64,000 bases of DNA from JBBBNV01 sp037137075 (GTDB lineage Bacteria > Bacillota > Bacilli > Paenibacillales > NBRC-103111): the NCBI RefSeq assembly GCF_037137075.1, contig NZ_JBBBNV010000020.1:1-64000 (forward strand), in the 5' to 3' direction. Position 1 is the first letter of the stretch, and each line of letters begins with the position of its first letter. The notes below the pieces were generated by a model, which saw only the letters and a list, made by a program, of their open reading frames with translations, searched no databases and was not told where the DNA came from. The translations under genes and the position numbers were made by a program. Positions 15,771-24,557 of this stretch are shown one piece after another.

Positions 15771-15784
15771 AGGAGGGTTAATAG

Positions 15785-16003
15785 ATGCCTAGAAATGACA
15801 TAGATTCTGTTGCAGATATCGTGGCCTTATTTTTGGCCGATGGTCCGAAACCATACGATGTGGTCAAGGCCCATTGTTCAAAATTAGGCATTACTCGAAC
15901 AGAGCTTAAGGCAGCACGGAAGGTCTTGAACGTGAAGACAATCAATACTGGGAGCACATGGCTTTGGGAGGTACCAGATCCGGAGGATGATATCGGTGCG
16001 TGA
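15785..16003 (+). CDS. Small hypothetical phage protein, possible winged helix
   Basis: The 72-residue protein starts after GATAGGAGGG. The order helix (DIVALFLADGPKPYDVVKAH), helix-turn-helix (LGITRTELKAARKVLNV) and hairpin (INTGSTWLWEVP) fits a small winged-helix fold. It lies between the origin and the nuclease gene, overlapping the latter by 8 bp. Its role is unknown. Confidence 0.65.
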   Translation: MPRNDIDSVADIVALFLADGPKPYDVVKAHCSKLGITRTELKAARKVLNVKTINTGSTWLWEVPDPEDDIGA

Positions 16004-16277
16004 ATCAATCTTGGAACGAAGACTGGTCCGAGAAGTGAAACGAGTGGGAGGGTTGGCGCCTAAGTGGGTGTCGCCAGGAAACCGAGGAGTACCGGACCGT
16101 TTGGTCATTTTGCCAAATGGCCGGACTGTATATGTCGAGATGAAGGCACCAGGAAAGCAACTTGACCCGCTGCAGGTACGGTGGGCAAAAAAGTTATTGG
16201 GGCTTGGACATCAACACTACAAAATCGATTCGAACGAAGATATTGACCGGTTCATAGCGGAGGTGATGCCAAAATGA
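15996..16277 (+). CDS. VRR-NUC domain nuclease
   Basis: The protein of 93 residues most likely starts at GTG 15996, nine bases after CGGAGG; the upstream ATG sits directly on the ribosome site. It is a minimal VRR-NUC fold: RLVREVKRVGG, GNRGVPDRLVI (catalytic Asp), VYVEMKAPGKQL (Glu-x-Lys) and LDPLQVRWAKKLL. Stand-alone phage VRR-NUC proteins are structure-specific nucleases. It overlaps the SNF2 gene start by 4 bp; nuclease plus helicase next to each other suggests a joint role in branched DNA processing. Confidence 0.85.
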   Translation: MRESILERRLVREVKRVGGLAPKWVSPGNRGVPDRLVILPNGRTVYVEMKAPGKQLDPLQVRWAKKLLGLGHQHYKIDSNEDIDRFIAEVMPK

Positions 16278-17654
16278 AGTTCATCCCACATGAGTATCAG
16301 GAATACGCAACACAGCGTATTTTGGACACGCGATTTATTGCATTGTTGCTGGAGATGGGCTTGGGTTAGCAAGACTGTATCTACGCTGACCGCCATAGAC
16401 ATGTTGTTGAATGACTACTATGATGCCGGCCGCGTGCTTGTCATCGCCCCGTTGCGGGTTGCTGATGATACCTGGGCCCGCGAGGTTGAGAAGTGGGACC
16501 ATCTGAAGCACTTGAAAATCAGCAAAGTACTGGGCAGCGCAGAGCAGCGCCGCCGGGCACTGAAAGCTGATGCAGACATTTGGGTGATTAACCGGGAGAA
16601 TGTTGAATGGCTGGTAGGTGAGTACGGTAGCAAATGGCCGTTTGACACTGTCGTTATCGATGAGTTGAGCAGCTTTAAGAATCAGCAATCCAAGCGCTTC
16701 AAAGCGTTGCGCCGGGTCCGGCCGATGATGAAACGAGTTATCGGATTAACCGGTACACCGGCACCCAATAGCTTGATGGACCTATGGCCGCAAATTTACT
16801 TGCTGGACCAAGGGGAGCGGCTGGGCAAGACGATAACAGGCTTCCGCGATCGATATTTCACTCCCGGTGCCCGCAGCGGACATGTCGTGTATGACTGGAA
16901 ACAGAAAAAAGAGTCCGAAGAGCGGATTTACGAGGCGATAGGTGATATCGCAGTCAGCATGAAGGCTGAGGATTGGCTGGATTTGCCTGAACGGATTGAC
17001 CGCATCGTCCCGGTCAGAATGACAGGGAAAGCCCGGGACCTGTACGAAAAACTGGAAGAGGATTTGCTTCTGCCGTTTGCAGATGCAGATGTCGTAGCAA
17101 ACACGGCAGCTGTCTTGAGCAATAAACTGCTGCAAATGGCCTCTGGCGCCGTCTATGACGAAGAACGCGGCGTTAAACTGATACACGAGGCCAAACTGGA
17201 TGCGCTGGAGGACATCGTTGAGGCAGCACAGGGTAAGCCGGTCATGGTGTTTTACAATTTCCAGCACAGCTTGAGCCGGATCCAACAACGATTCCCGCAA
17301 GCCCGCATCTTGCGGAAAGGTAAGGACGGGAACGAGGATATAAGAGCTTGGAACAATGACGAGATCCCGCTTCTGTTGCTTCATCCGAAGTCGGCCGGCC
17401 ACGGACTTAATCTGCAGGAATCAAGCTGCCAGACGGTTGTATGGTTCGACCAGATTTGGAGTCTGGAGGAGGACCAGCAGGCGAATGCCCGGGTACATCG
17501 GCAGGGCCAGACCAGAAGCATCGTTATCATGCGATTAGTTGCTGAGGGCACCATGGACGAGGAGGCGGTAGCTGCATTGGAGCAAAAAGCTGCGGGACAG
17601 GAAGAACTGATGCAGGCCGTGAAGGCCCGAATTGATAAAATCAAAGGACGGTGA
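16274..17654 (+). pseudogene. SNF2-type DNA helicase, frameshifted in Walker A
   Basis: The true start is ATG 16274, overlapping the VRR-NUC stop (MKFIPHEYQEYATQRIL). After 31 codons the frame hits TAG at 16367, exactly where LLLEMGLG should continue with KTVSTLTAI. Removing four bases (TAGC, 16367-16370) restores GLGKTVSTLTAI. The rest is intact in the other frame: DELSSFKN (DEAH-like box), GLTGTPAPN, a linker, and HRQGQTRSI (motif VI). A product from the internal ATG at 16290 would lack the Walker A glycines. The gene is probably inactive in this lysogen. Confidence 0.88.
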
Positions 17655-17659
17655 GCCGA

Positions 17660-18289
17660 ATGGGAGCACAAAAGTCACAAGAGCACAGCGTGATTGAACA
17701 CCTGAAAGAGTACAAACGCATCCTTGGCCGGATCCGGATATTGGAGCGGCAGCCAATCGGCAACGGCATGTACCTGTCCGCGGTATACGGGGATGATAAG
17801 CTGCAGGCGCTGCATCGCCAACTGCGCGATATGCCGTCATACATGTACTTGTCTAAGCGTGAGCAGCAGCTTGAGACCACGGCGCATGCTTACCTGGAGC
17901 GGTATCCATTGGGTACGAGGAGTCAGCTGCACGAGGTTACCGGGCTGAAAGGGCTTGATGATGAGGACGAGAAGACGCTGAGGGAGCTGCAGCAGAAAAT
18001 CCAGCGAGTGCTGGAAGCCCGCACCGGGACAGCTGAGGGATTCGAAGCTGTGATTGAACGGATGTCCGAGCTGCAGGACCTGAAGGTGCAGGCAGCATAC
18101 TACGAGCAAGTCTTCGAGGTGCTGGGCGAGTACAATCAGCAGTACGCCCAGGCGCTTCGGCTACAGTATGTGGACGGCCTGTCCTCTCAAGAGATTATCC
18201 GAACGATGGGCTTATCACAGACAGTTTATTATTCACTTCGCAAGAGAGCGCTACAGGAATTCGCGGAGCTGACGCAAAATCAGAAATAA
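17660..18289 (+). CDS. ArpU-like late transcription regulator
   Basis: The 209-residue protein starts at ATG 17660 after AAAGGACGG. Its middle is a long coiled-coil-like region (about 95-150, ELQQKIQRVLEAR). The C-terminus carries a sigma-70 region-4-like helix-turn-helix (ALRLQYVDGLSSQEIIRTMGLSQTVYYSLRKRAL). Proteins of the ArpU/RinA type in this position switch on late genes. The repeat array directly behind this gene, upstream of the late promoter, is its obvious candidate target. Confidence 0.8.
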   Translation: MGAQKSQEHSVIEHLKEYKRILGRIRILERQPIGNGMYLSAVYGDDKLQALHRQLRDMPSYMYLSKREQQLETTAHAYLERYPLGTRSQLHEVTGLKGLDDEDEKTLRELQQKIQRVLEARTGTAEGFEAVIERMSELQDLKVQAAYYEQVFEVLGEYNQQYAQALRLQYVDGLSSQEIIRTMGLSQTVYYSLRKRALQEFAELTQNQK

Positions 18290-18357
18290 TTCAGTAAAAA
18301 TCCAGTAAAAAATCAGTAAAAATTCAGGAACATTTGTTCGAAATTCCGTGCTATAAT
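18280..18357 (+). promoter_or_regulatory. Late promoter with five 11-bp repeats and an SOS-like box
   Basis: Five 11-bp units follow one another without gap from 18280 to 18334 (TCAGAAATAAT, TCAGTAAAAAT, CCAGTAAAAAA, TCAGTAAAAAT, TCAGGAACATT), the first overlapping the regulator's stop codon. They end about where a -35 box should be; the -10 is extended (TGCTATAAT, TATAAT at 18352-18357) and no good -35 is present. GAACATTTGTTC (18328-18339), matching the Gram-positive LexA core GAAC-N4-GTTC, covers the -35 position. This implies an activator-dependent promoter possibly also subject to SOS control. Confidence 0.7.
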
Positions 18358-18448
18358 GCTAGTATGGAATAATTGTAAAGTAGGCAAAACGACATGAGGG
18401 TGCCCATTTTAAGGCGTCCTTTGTCATTCTCGGAGGAGGAGGGAGACC

Positions 18449-18745
18449 ATGTTTTATAAATCGACCAAATGGCTTCGCAAGCGTGAAACGGTGCTTCGGC
18501 GTGACGAATATTTGTGTCAGGAGTGCAAGCGATATGGACGCAGCACATCGGCGACGACTGTACACCACGCGCACCCGCTGGAGCAGTATCCGGAGTTTAA
18601 GCTGGTCAGTGAAAATCTGGTCAGCTTTTGTGGCGCGTGTCACGATACGATGCATAACCGAACAACGGACGAATTGACGGAAGCAGGGGAGCGATGGAAG
18701 GCAAGGGTATCCCCCCTCCTCCAAGCTAAGGGATACAACGTTTAA
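18449..18745 (+). CDS. HNH endonuclease
   Basis: The 98-residue protein starts after GGAGGAGGGAG. It has the HNH pattern with two zinc-binding Cys pairs: CQECKRYG, TVHHAHPLEQYPEF, LVSFCGACHDTMHN. HNH proteins beside terminases in HK97-type phages take part in DNA packaging cleavage. It is the first gene of the late operon, 90 bp after the late promoter. Confidence 0.92.
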   Translation: MFYKSTKWLRKRETVLRRDEYLCQECKRYGRSTSATTVHHAHPLEQYPEFKLVSENLVSFCGACHDTMHNRTTDELTEAGERWKARVSPLLQAKGYNV

Positions 18746-18812
18746 GGGACCGGGCTGGGGAGCCTTTTCCAATAGTGCGGCCACAGGAAATTTTTTTTGG
18801 GAGGTGAGAGGC

Positions 18813-19169
18813 ATGGCAAGCGTACCGACAAAGGAAACAATTAAACGCCGGACAATCGAGGATATGAAAAAGCTAGGAGTCCATAAAACCCAGTACAATC
18901 GCATAATCGACATGTATTCTGAGCTGGTGTATCAGTATTTAGTGCTCAACAAAAAGTTCGAGGACGAGGGCTACGAGTACGAAACCTATACCGCCGCTGG
19001 CGGTGCAAAAAAAGCGCCGATTGTTGCAACTCTGGAGTCGTTGCGCAAGGATATATTGGCATACTCCGATCGGCTGTGCCTCAACCCCAAGGCGCTTGAA
19101 ACCGTGACTGTGGAAAAGCAGCAACAATCCACATTGGCTGCGGCGCTGAGTGCGATGGATGGCGACTAA
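18813..19169 (+). CDS. Terminase small subunit (P27 type)
   Basis: The 118-residue protein starts at ATG 18813 after GGGAGGTGAGAGG. It is mostly helical (KRRTIEDMKKLGVHKTQYNRIIDMYSELV), with an AAGGAKKAPIVATLESLRKDI segment and a C-terminal tail typical of the phage terminase small subunit P27 family. It recognises packaging sites on phage DNA. It overlaps the large subunit start by 11 bp. Confidence 0.85.
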   Translation: MASVPTKETIKRRTIEDMKKLGVHKTQYNRIIDMYSELVYQYLVLNKKFEDEGYEYETYTAAGGAKKAPIVATLESLRKDILAYSDRLCLNPKALETVTVEKQQQSTLAAALSAMDGD

Positions 19170-20883
19170 GCCAAAACACTATGACACCGTAATGGAGTAT
19201 GCCAACAGCGTCGTGGAGGGTAGAAAAGTCGCCAACCGTGAGACGATCCAGATGTGTCGCAGATTTTTGCGGGACATAGAGAACGAAAAGTGGGACTTCA
19301 ATCCGAAAGACGCTGAATTTGTCATAGGAATCATTGAGAAGACATTCGTCCACCAAAAGGGCGAGGACATGGAGGGCCATCCGTTACGAGGACGGCCTTT
19401 TTTGTTGCAGCCGTGGCAAAAATTTGTGGTTTACAATCTGCTCGGCTTTTTCCAGAAAGGCACCAAGCTGCGCCGCTTCAAGGAAGCGTTTATTATGCTG
19501 CCACGAAAGCAAGGCAAGACGCCGTTTATGTCTGCCTTGTCATGGGGGCTTGGTTTACTGGAGCGACGCTCAGGCGCGGAAATTGTCATTGTTGGTGCGC
19601 AGCTCAAACAAGCGCTACAAAGCTTTAACTTTTTGCTTTACAACATCCGTAACATGGGTGAGGAAAAAAGCTTTCGCATCTTGGATAACAATCAGGAGCA
19701 CAGCATCAGCGGGGAGCTGCCAGGTGGGTATATGCGCATCGAGACGATTGCTGGCAACAGCGACAGGATGGACTCGCTAAATACGCTCATTCAGATACTG
19801 GACGAGCTACACCTTTATCGGAGTGCAAGCCAATACAATACGATCAAAGAATCCGGCAAAGCATACCGCAACAGCCTTTGCATAGGCATCACAACCGCTG
19901 GCGATAACATGGCGAGCTTTTGCTATAACCGCAAGGTCTACGCTCGCAAAGTACTGGATGGTACTGTCACGGATGATCAACTGTTCGTGTTTATCGCTAA
20001 AGCCGATGTTAACCCGGAAACGGGGGACGTGGATTACACGAACCCGATTGAACATGAAAAGGCCAACCCGAATTATAACGTATCAGTGTCCGGCCAAGAA
20101 CTGCTCAACGATGCAATGCAGGCGCAAAATGACCCCCAGCAACGCAAATCGTTCCTTGCCAAGTCGCTGAATATCTACACGTCAGCGATGAAAGCATATT
20201 TCAGCATCGACGAGTTCCGGACAAGTGACAGTAAGTATACATGGACGCTCAAGGATCTGCTCAAGCTGCCCATCGATTGGTTTGGTGGGGCCGACCTATC
20301 CCGCATGCACGACTTAACGGCTGCGGCGCTGTATGGTCACTACAACGGTGTGGACATCATCATATCTCACGCATGGTTCCCAATTGTGGCGGCTGCTCAA
20401 AAAGCGGACGAAGATAACATACCGCTGTTTGGCTGGCGAGATGATGGGCTGCTGTCTATGTGTAACACACCTACGGTCAACTATGACGATGTAATCAAAT
20501 GGTTTGTGGAACTCAAAACGATGGGATTTAAAATCAAACAGATTGGTTTCGACCGTAAATTCGGACGAGAGTTTTATTTAGGCATGAAGCGCAAAGGATT
20601 CAGTGTTGTGGATCAGCCACAGTATTTTTATAAAAAGTCAGAAGGCTTTCGGCGTATTGAGAAATCTGCGAAGGATGGTAATTTGTACTACATGCATTCA
20701 CAGGCGTTTGAATATTGCCTGCAAAATGTGCATGCAATTGAAAAAACGGACGACATGGTGCAGTTCGAAAAAATCATGCCTGAGATGCGGATTGATATTT
20801 TCGATGCTTCCGTTTTCGCAGCAGTGCAAATGCTGGAAAACATGACGAAGGCATCGGAGGCGAACAGTTGGCTTAACAACTAA
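19159..20883 (+). CDS. terL: Terminase large subunit
   Basis: The protein of 574 residues starts at ATG 19159. The ATPase domain has a Walker A-like LPRKQGKTPFMSALS near 115 and Walker B near 215 (IQILDELHLY). The nuclease domain shows acidic metal ligands in FGGADLSRMHDLTA near 378 and in the C-terminal FDASVFAAVQ. It is the motor and nuclease of DNA packaging. HK97-like gene order follows immediately. Confidence 0.95.
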   Translation: MATKPKHYDTVMEYANSVVEGRKVANRETIQMCRRFLRDIENEKWDFNPKDAEFVIGIIEKTFVHQKGEDMEGHPLRGRPFLLQPWQKFVVYNLLGFFQKGTKLRRFKEAFIMLPRKQGKTPFMSALSWGLGLLERRSGAEIVIVGAQLKQALQSFNFLLYNIRNMGEEKSFRILDNNQEHSISGELPGGYMRIETIAGNSDRMDSLNTLIQILDELHLYRSASQYNTIKESGKAYRNSLCIGITTAGDNMASFCYNRKVYARKVLDGTVTDDQLFVFIAKADVNPETGDVDYTNPIEHEKANPNYNVSVSGQELLNDAMQAQNDPQQRKSFLAKSLNIYTSAMKAYFSIDEFRTSDSKYTWTLKDLLKLPIDWFGGADLSRMHDLTAAALYGHYNGVDIIISHAWFPIVAAAQKADEDNIPLFGWRDDGLLSMCNTPTVNYDDVIKWFVELKTMGFKIKQIGFDRKFGREFYLGMKRKGFSVVDQPQYFYKKSEGFRRIEKSAKDGNLYYMHSQAFEYCLQNVHAIEKTDDMVQFEKIMPEMRIDIFDASVFAAVQMLENMTKASEANSWLNN

Positions 20884-20898
20884 GGGAGGAGGTGCAAA

Positions 20899-22077
20899 AT
20901 GCCGTTTTGGAGACGCAAACCAAAAACGAGATCTGCCACGTCAATACAAATTGCCTTAGGGGATGCAGGTACTCCGGGGTATACGAGGCTATCTGATCAC
21001 CCGGACGTGCATATTGCGGTGGACAAAATTGCCGACTTAGTATCGAGCATGACAATTCACTTGGTCGAGAACAGTGATACGGGCGACAGGAGAATTCGCA
21101 ACGAATTATCTCGAAAGATCGATATCGAGCCCTGCAAGTTCATGACCCGTAAGACATGGCTCTATAAGATCGTTAGAGACCTGCTGCTTGATGGAGATGG
21201 CAATTCACTGCTGCACATTGAAGTCAACCGCGAGACGGGGCTTATTGACAGTCTGACACCGTTCCAGATGCCTTCTGTTATTTATAATGATGGCGATAAA
21301 GGCATGGATTATACGATCAGCTACAACGGAGTGACTTACCATCCGGACGAGGTTGTACATTTCGTGTTGAATCCGCATCCGTATTATCCCTATCGCGGGA
21401 CCGGTTATAGAGTGGCGCTTCGGGATATTGTCAAAGGGCTGTCGCAGGCGCAGAAGACCAAACAGAATTTTATGTCAGGCAAATATATGCCGACATTGAT
21501 TCTGGCTGTTGATGCCATAACGGAAGAAATGGGGACGAAGGAAGGCCGGGACAAGATACTGCAGAAGTATGTTGATGAGACGGAGGGAGGGAAACCTTGG
21601 GTCATCCCTGCTGATTTGCTGAACGTCCATCAGGTAAAGCCGCTATCGTTGAAGGATATAGCAATCATTGAGGGCATGGAAATCGATAAGAAAACAATCG
21701 CTGGGCTCATTGGAGTACCGGCTTTTTTCTTGGGTGTTGGAGAGTTCAAAAAAGAGGAATACAACAACTTCGTTAACTCTCGCATCATGTCCATCGGGCA
21801 GCGCATAGCGCAGCCACTCACCCGGGACCTTCTGATTAATCCTGAATGGTATTTCCGACTCAATCCTCGCAGCTTATATGCTTATGACCTAAGCGAGATG
21901 GTCATGGCTGGCACGGCGATGGTGGACCGGAACGCCATGCGGCGTAATGAGTTGCGCGACTGGATCGGCATGGACCCTGATCAGGAGATGGTGGAATTGA
22001 TCATCCTGGAAAACTATATCCCGTCCAGCATGCTCGGACAGCAGTCGAAGCTGAAAGGTGGTGAGACAAATGAATAA
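20899..22077 (+). CDS. Portal protein (HK97 family)
   Basis: The 392-residue protein starts after GGGAGGAGG. HK97-type portal features are present: IAVDKIADLVSSM, LLLDGDGNSLLHIE, a YYPYRGTGYRVALRDIV stretch and the GVPAFFLGVGEFKKEEYNNF region. It forms the dodecameric ring at the head vertex for packaging and tail joining. It overlaps the protease gene by 8 bp. Confidence 0.93.
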   Translation: MPFWRRKPKTRSATSIQIALGDAGTPGYTRLSDHPDVHIAVDKIADLVSSMTIHLVENSDTGDRRIRNELSRKIDIEPCKFMTRKTWLYKIVRDLLLDGDGNSLLHIEVNRETGLIDSLTPFQMPSVIYNDGDKGMDYTISYNGVTYHPDEVVHFVLNPHPYYPYRGTGYRVALRDIVKGLSQAQKTKQNFMSGKYMPTLILAVDAITEEMGTKEGRDKILQKYVDETEGGKPWVIPADLLNVHQVKPLSLKDIAIIEGMEIDKKTIAGLIGVPAFFLGVGEFKKEEYNNFVNSRIMSIGQRIAQPLTRDLLINPEWYFRLNPRSLYAYDLSEMVMAGTAMVDRNAMRRNELRDWIGMDPDQEMVELIILENYIPSSMLGQQSKLKGGETNE

Positions 22078-22642
22078 ACGGTACATGCCTGTAATTTCTG
22101 ACCTACAGCTTCGGGCGTCGGAAAACGAAAACGAAGCGATCCTCGAAGGATACTTTGTTGTCTACAACTCTGAGACGGAACTATGGCCAGGCTGGTTTGA
22201 AGAAATTGCGCCGGGGGCTTTTGCGGAGAGTCTGAGAAATAAGGACATCGTTGCATTGGACAATCACGATACTCGCATCGTGCTTGGATCTACAGGTAGC
22301 AATACGCTAGAACTGCGTTCCGACGACAAAGGCCTTTGGGGGAAGGTAACCATTGATCTCGAAGACCCTAACGCCAAGTCAGCCTACCGCAAGGTACAGA
22401 CAGGCAAGGTCAGAGGCTGCTCATTTGGTTTTTACCCAACACACGAGGAACGCATTGACCGGGGTGACGGGGCTGTGAAATGGAGAGTCCTTGAAGCTGA
22501 ATTACTTGAGGTGTCTACCACCGCCTTTCCAGCGTATATGCAAACGGATATTTCTGCCCGACAGCGAGATGCGGAGTCGATTAAGAGCGAGAAGGTCGCT
22601 AAAACCAAACAGAGATTGAAGGAGATGTTGAAGAATGGGTAA
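22070..22642 (+). CDS. Prohead protease (HK97 family)
   Basis: The 190-residue serine protease starts at ATG 22070 after GGTGGTGAG. Family markers: EGYFVVYNSETELW, IAPGAFAESL, ALDNHDTRIVLGST (catalytic His in NHD), RKVQTGKVRGCSFGFYP (Ser) and the ELLEVSTTAFPAY strand. It cleaves the scaffold part of the capsid protein during head maturation. The position between portal and capsid is canonical. Confidence 0.93.
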   Translation: MNKRYMPVISDLQLRASENENEAILEGYFVVYNSETELWPGWFEEIAPGAFAESLRNKDIVALDNHDTRIVLGSTGSNTLELRSDDKGLWGKVTIDLEDPNAKSAYRKVQTGKVRGCSFGFYPTHEERIDRGDGAVKWRVLEAELLEVSTTAFPAYMQTDISARQRDAESIKSEKVAKTKQRLKEMLKNG

Positions 22643-23828
22643 CCCGATTTTGATTGGCGCAAAACTGAACCTCAAGCGGTCGGCGCTGAAACCGATAACC
22701 GACAAGCTTCATGAACTGCTCAACAAGCGCAGCGACTTGGAAAAGACCGTCGACGAGGCCAAGACCGAGGAAGAACTTGCTGCGTTGGAGCAAAACATCC
22801 AAGAGAACCAAACGGCCATCACAGATGCTGAGCAAGAAAAGGCGACGCTGGAGCAGGAAATCAAGGATCTGGAAACGGAGCTTGAGCGCTCCAACAACAA
22901 AAAGCCGTTGAATCGCGGAAAAACGGGAGATGAGAAGAAGATGGATAAAGAACAAATCAAGGAACTACGCTCGGCGGTAAATGCATACATCCGTTCGAAG
23001 GGCGCAGAGGTTCGCGCGGTTGACGGTTTCAAACTCGTCGATGGCGGTGCACTTGTGCCGGAAGAACTGCTTACGCCGGAAAAGGCTGTGGAAGATAGTG
23101 TCGATCTGCGGCAATATGTGAAAAACGTTCCAGCTCGCCGGTCTTCCGGCAAATACCCGGTAATCAAAAAGTCTGGTACTAAAATGAACACCGTTGCTGA
23201 ATTGGAGGCAAACCCGGAACTGGCGAAACCGACAATCACCGAGGTAATCTACAGCATCGAAACGTACCGTGGCTACATCCCGATCTCCCAAGAGGTGATC
23301 GATGATGCGGACTATGACATTGTTGGTCTTATCGACGAGGAGATCCAAGACCAGGAGTTGAACACGTGCAACTATGCGATTGCTACTGTGCTCAAAACGG
23401 CACCAGCAAAAGCGGCAACCAAACTGGACGATATCATCACATTGCTCAACACCGGCTTCAAAACTGCTTATCAAGTCAAACTGTACGTCTCCCAATCGCT
23501 GTTCAACGAGTTGGACTTGCTCAAGGATGAGAACGGTCGCTATCTGCTGCAGGATGACGTCACGGTCGCGTCTGGCAAGCGGTTGAAGGGGAAGGAAATT
23601 GTTGTGTTGGACGATGATATGATCGGCACGGCGGCAGGTAATCTCGTCGGCTTCATTGGTGATGCCAAGGCATTCTGCAAATTCTTCAACCGCAAGCAAG
23701 TGTCTGTCAAGTGGGTCGATAACAACGTTTATGGTCAATTGCTTGCGGCGTTTGTCCGTTTCGACGTAAAGGCTGGGGACACCAACGCCGGTTACTACCT
23801 GACCTATACCCCGGCAGCGGGGGAATAA
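22635..23828 (+). CDS. Major capsid protein (HK97 fold) with N-terminal scaffold
   Basis: The 397-residue protein has a coiled-coil scaffold (delta) domain (about 15-95; rich in Glu and Lys heptads) and an HK97 core beginning near GALVPEELLTPE. IYSIETYRGYIPISQEVIDD and VKLYVSQSLFNELDLLKDENGRYLL are typical capsid strands. Cleavage probably falls before about residue 110. It ends at GCG GGG GAA TAA; a frame shifted by -1 at the G run continues into the small domain downstream. Confidence 0.95.
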   Translation: MGNPILIGAKLNLKRSALKPITDKLHELLNKRSDLEKTVDEAKTEEELAALEQNIQENQTAITDAEQEKATLEQEIKDLETELERSNNKKPLNRGKTGDEKKMDKEQIKELRSAVNAYIRSKGAEVRAVDGFKLVDGGALVPEELLTPEKAVEDSVDLRQYVKNVPARRSSGKYPVIKKSGTKMNTVAELEANPELAKPTITEVIYSIETYRGYIPISQEVIDDADYDIVGLIDEEIQDQELNTCNYAIATVLKTAPAKAATKLDDIITLLNTGFKTAYQVKLYVSQSLFNELDLLKDENGRYLLQDDVTVASGKRLKGKEIVVLDDDMIGTAAGNLVGFIGDAKAFCKFFNRKQVSVKWVDNNVYGQLLAAFVRFDVKAGDTNAGYYLTYTPAAGE

Positions 23829-23866
23829 CAGCTTTCAGCAGCCCCGAGGTGCCTGACCCCGACGCC

Positions 23867-23983
23867 ATGACCAAGGCTGAGCTTCTGCAATATGCTGCGG
23901 ATCATGGGGTCAACGGGCTGATGTCTACCATGCTGAAAGCTGATATTATTGCGGCCATCAAGGGGGCGATGGGATGGACGTAG
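23867..23983 (+). CDS. Small HeH/SAP-like domain after the capsid
   Basis: A 38-residue frame (MTKAELLQYAADHGVNGLMS then TMLKADIIAAIKGAM) has the helix-extended loop-helix pattern of the HeH/SAP/Rho-N group. No ribosome site precedes the ATG. The same frame is open upstream (SPEVPDPDA) through the capsid stop, so expression as a -1 frameshift extension of the capsid at GGGGG is possible. It overlaps the next gene by 10 bp. Confidence 0.55.
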   Translation: MTKAELLQYAADHGVNGLMSTMLKADIIAAIKGAMGWT

Positions 23984-24252
23984 ATTTGATTTTGTCGCTG
24001 ACCAAGGACCGGCTCGGTATCCGCACGGCCATCAGGGATACATACCTGGCGGCCATCGTCGCGGGTGTGGTACAGGAGCTGACGGTCGAGAAAGGCATCA
24101 AGCTTGACCCCGACGACGCAAGCCATCTGATATTTTGCGTAGACTTGGCGACGTGGCGTTACCAGTCCCGAGACAGCATCGGAGCCATGCCGAGACATCT
24201 GCAGTACCGGCTACACAACCTCATCATATCGGCGGGCGGTGCTGCAACATGA
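23974..24252 (+). CDS. Head-tail connector (gp6-like)
   Basis: The 92-residue all-helical protein (DLILSLTKDRLGI...YLAAIVAGVVQELTVEKGI...HLIFCVDLATWRYQSRD) fits the head-tail connector family of HK97 gp6 / SPP1 gp15. It binds under the portal. It overlaps both neighbouring genes. Confidence 0.85.
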   Translation: MDVDLILSLTKDRLGIRTAIRDTYLAAIVAGVVQELTVEKGIKLDPDDASHLIFCVDLATWRYQSRDSIGAMPRHLQYRLHNLIISAGGAAT

Positions 24253-24557
24253 CCTATGACCATGAGCTGACGTTAATCGGCCAGGGCGCCTACGAGGAGG
24301 ATGAGATTGGAAATCAGATTCCGACCGAAACCCAAACGGCACTCCTCTGTAGCTTGCGCTCCATCGGCCGCAATGAGTTTTACAATGCAGCCGTTGCGGG
24401 CCTACGTCCGGAGCTAACATTCATCATCCACAGCTATGAGTACAGCGGGGAGCAGGTACTGCTCTTTGAGGGCCAGCGCTATCGGGTAATCCGGACCTAT
24501 GCCACAGGCATTGAGGAGCTGGAGCTGGTCTGTGAAAGGGTGGCTGCCGATGGCTGA
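24249..24557 (+). CDS. Head-closure / head-tail adaptor protein
   Basis: The 102-residue beta-rich protein starts at an ATG overlapping the previous stop (ATGA). TYDHELTLIGQGAYEEDEIG and a GRNEFYNAAVAGLRPELTFI core are typical of SPP1 gp16-like stoppers. It seals the head channel. Confidence 0.82.
   Translation: MTYDHELTLIGQGAYEEDEIGNQIPTETQTALLCSLRSIGRNEFYNAAVAGLRPELTFIIHSYEYSGEQVLLFEGQRYRVIRTYATGIEELELVCERVAADG

Noticed and set aside
16290..16370. Intact SNF2 gene starting at the internal ATG 16290
   Set aside because: Its first residues (MSIRNTQHSVF...WRWAWVSKT) are out-of-frame translation of the real N-terminus, and Walker A glycines are absent. The frameshift explanation fits the family better.
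22709..23239. Leftward frame opposite the capsid gene
   Set aside because: Serine-rich antisense translation of the coiled-coil scaffold; no start signals.
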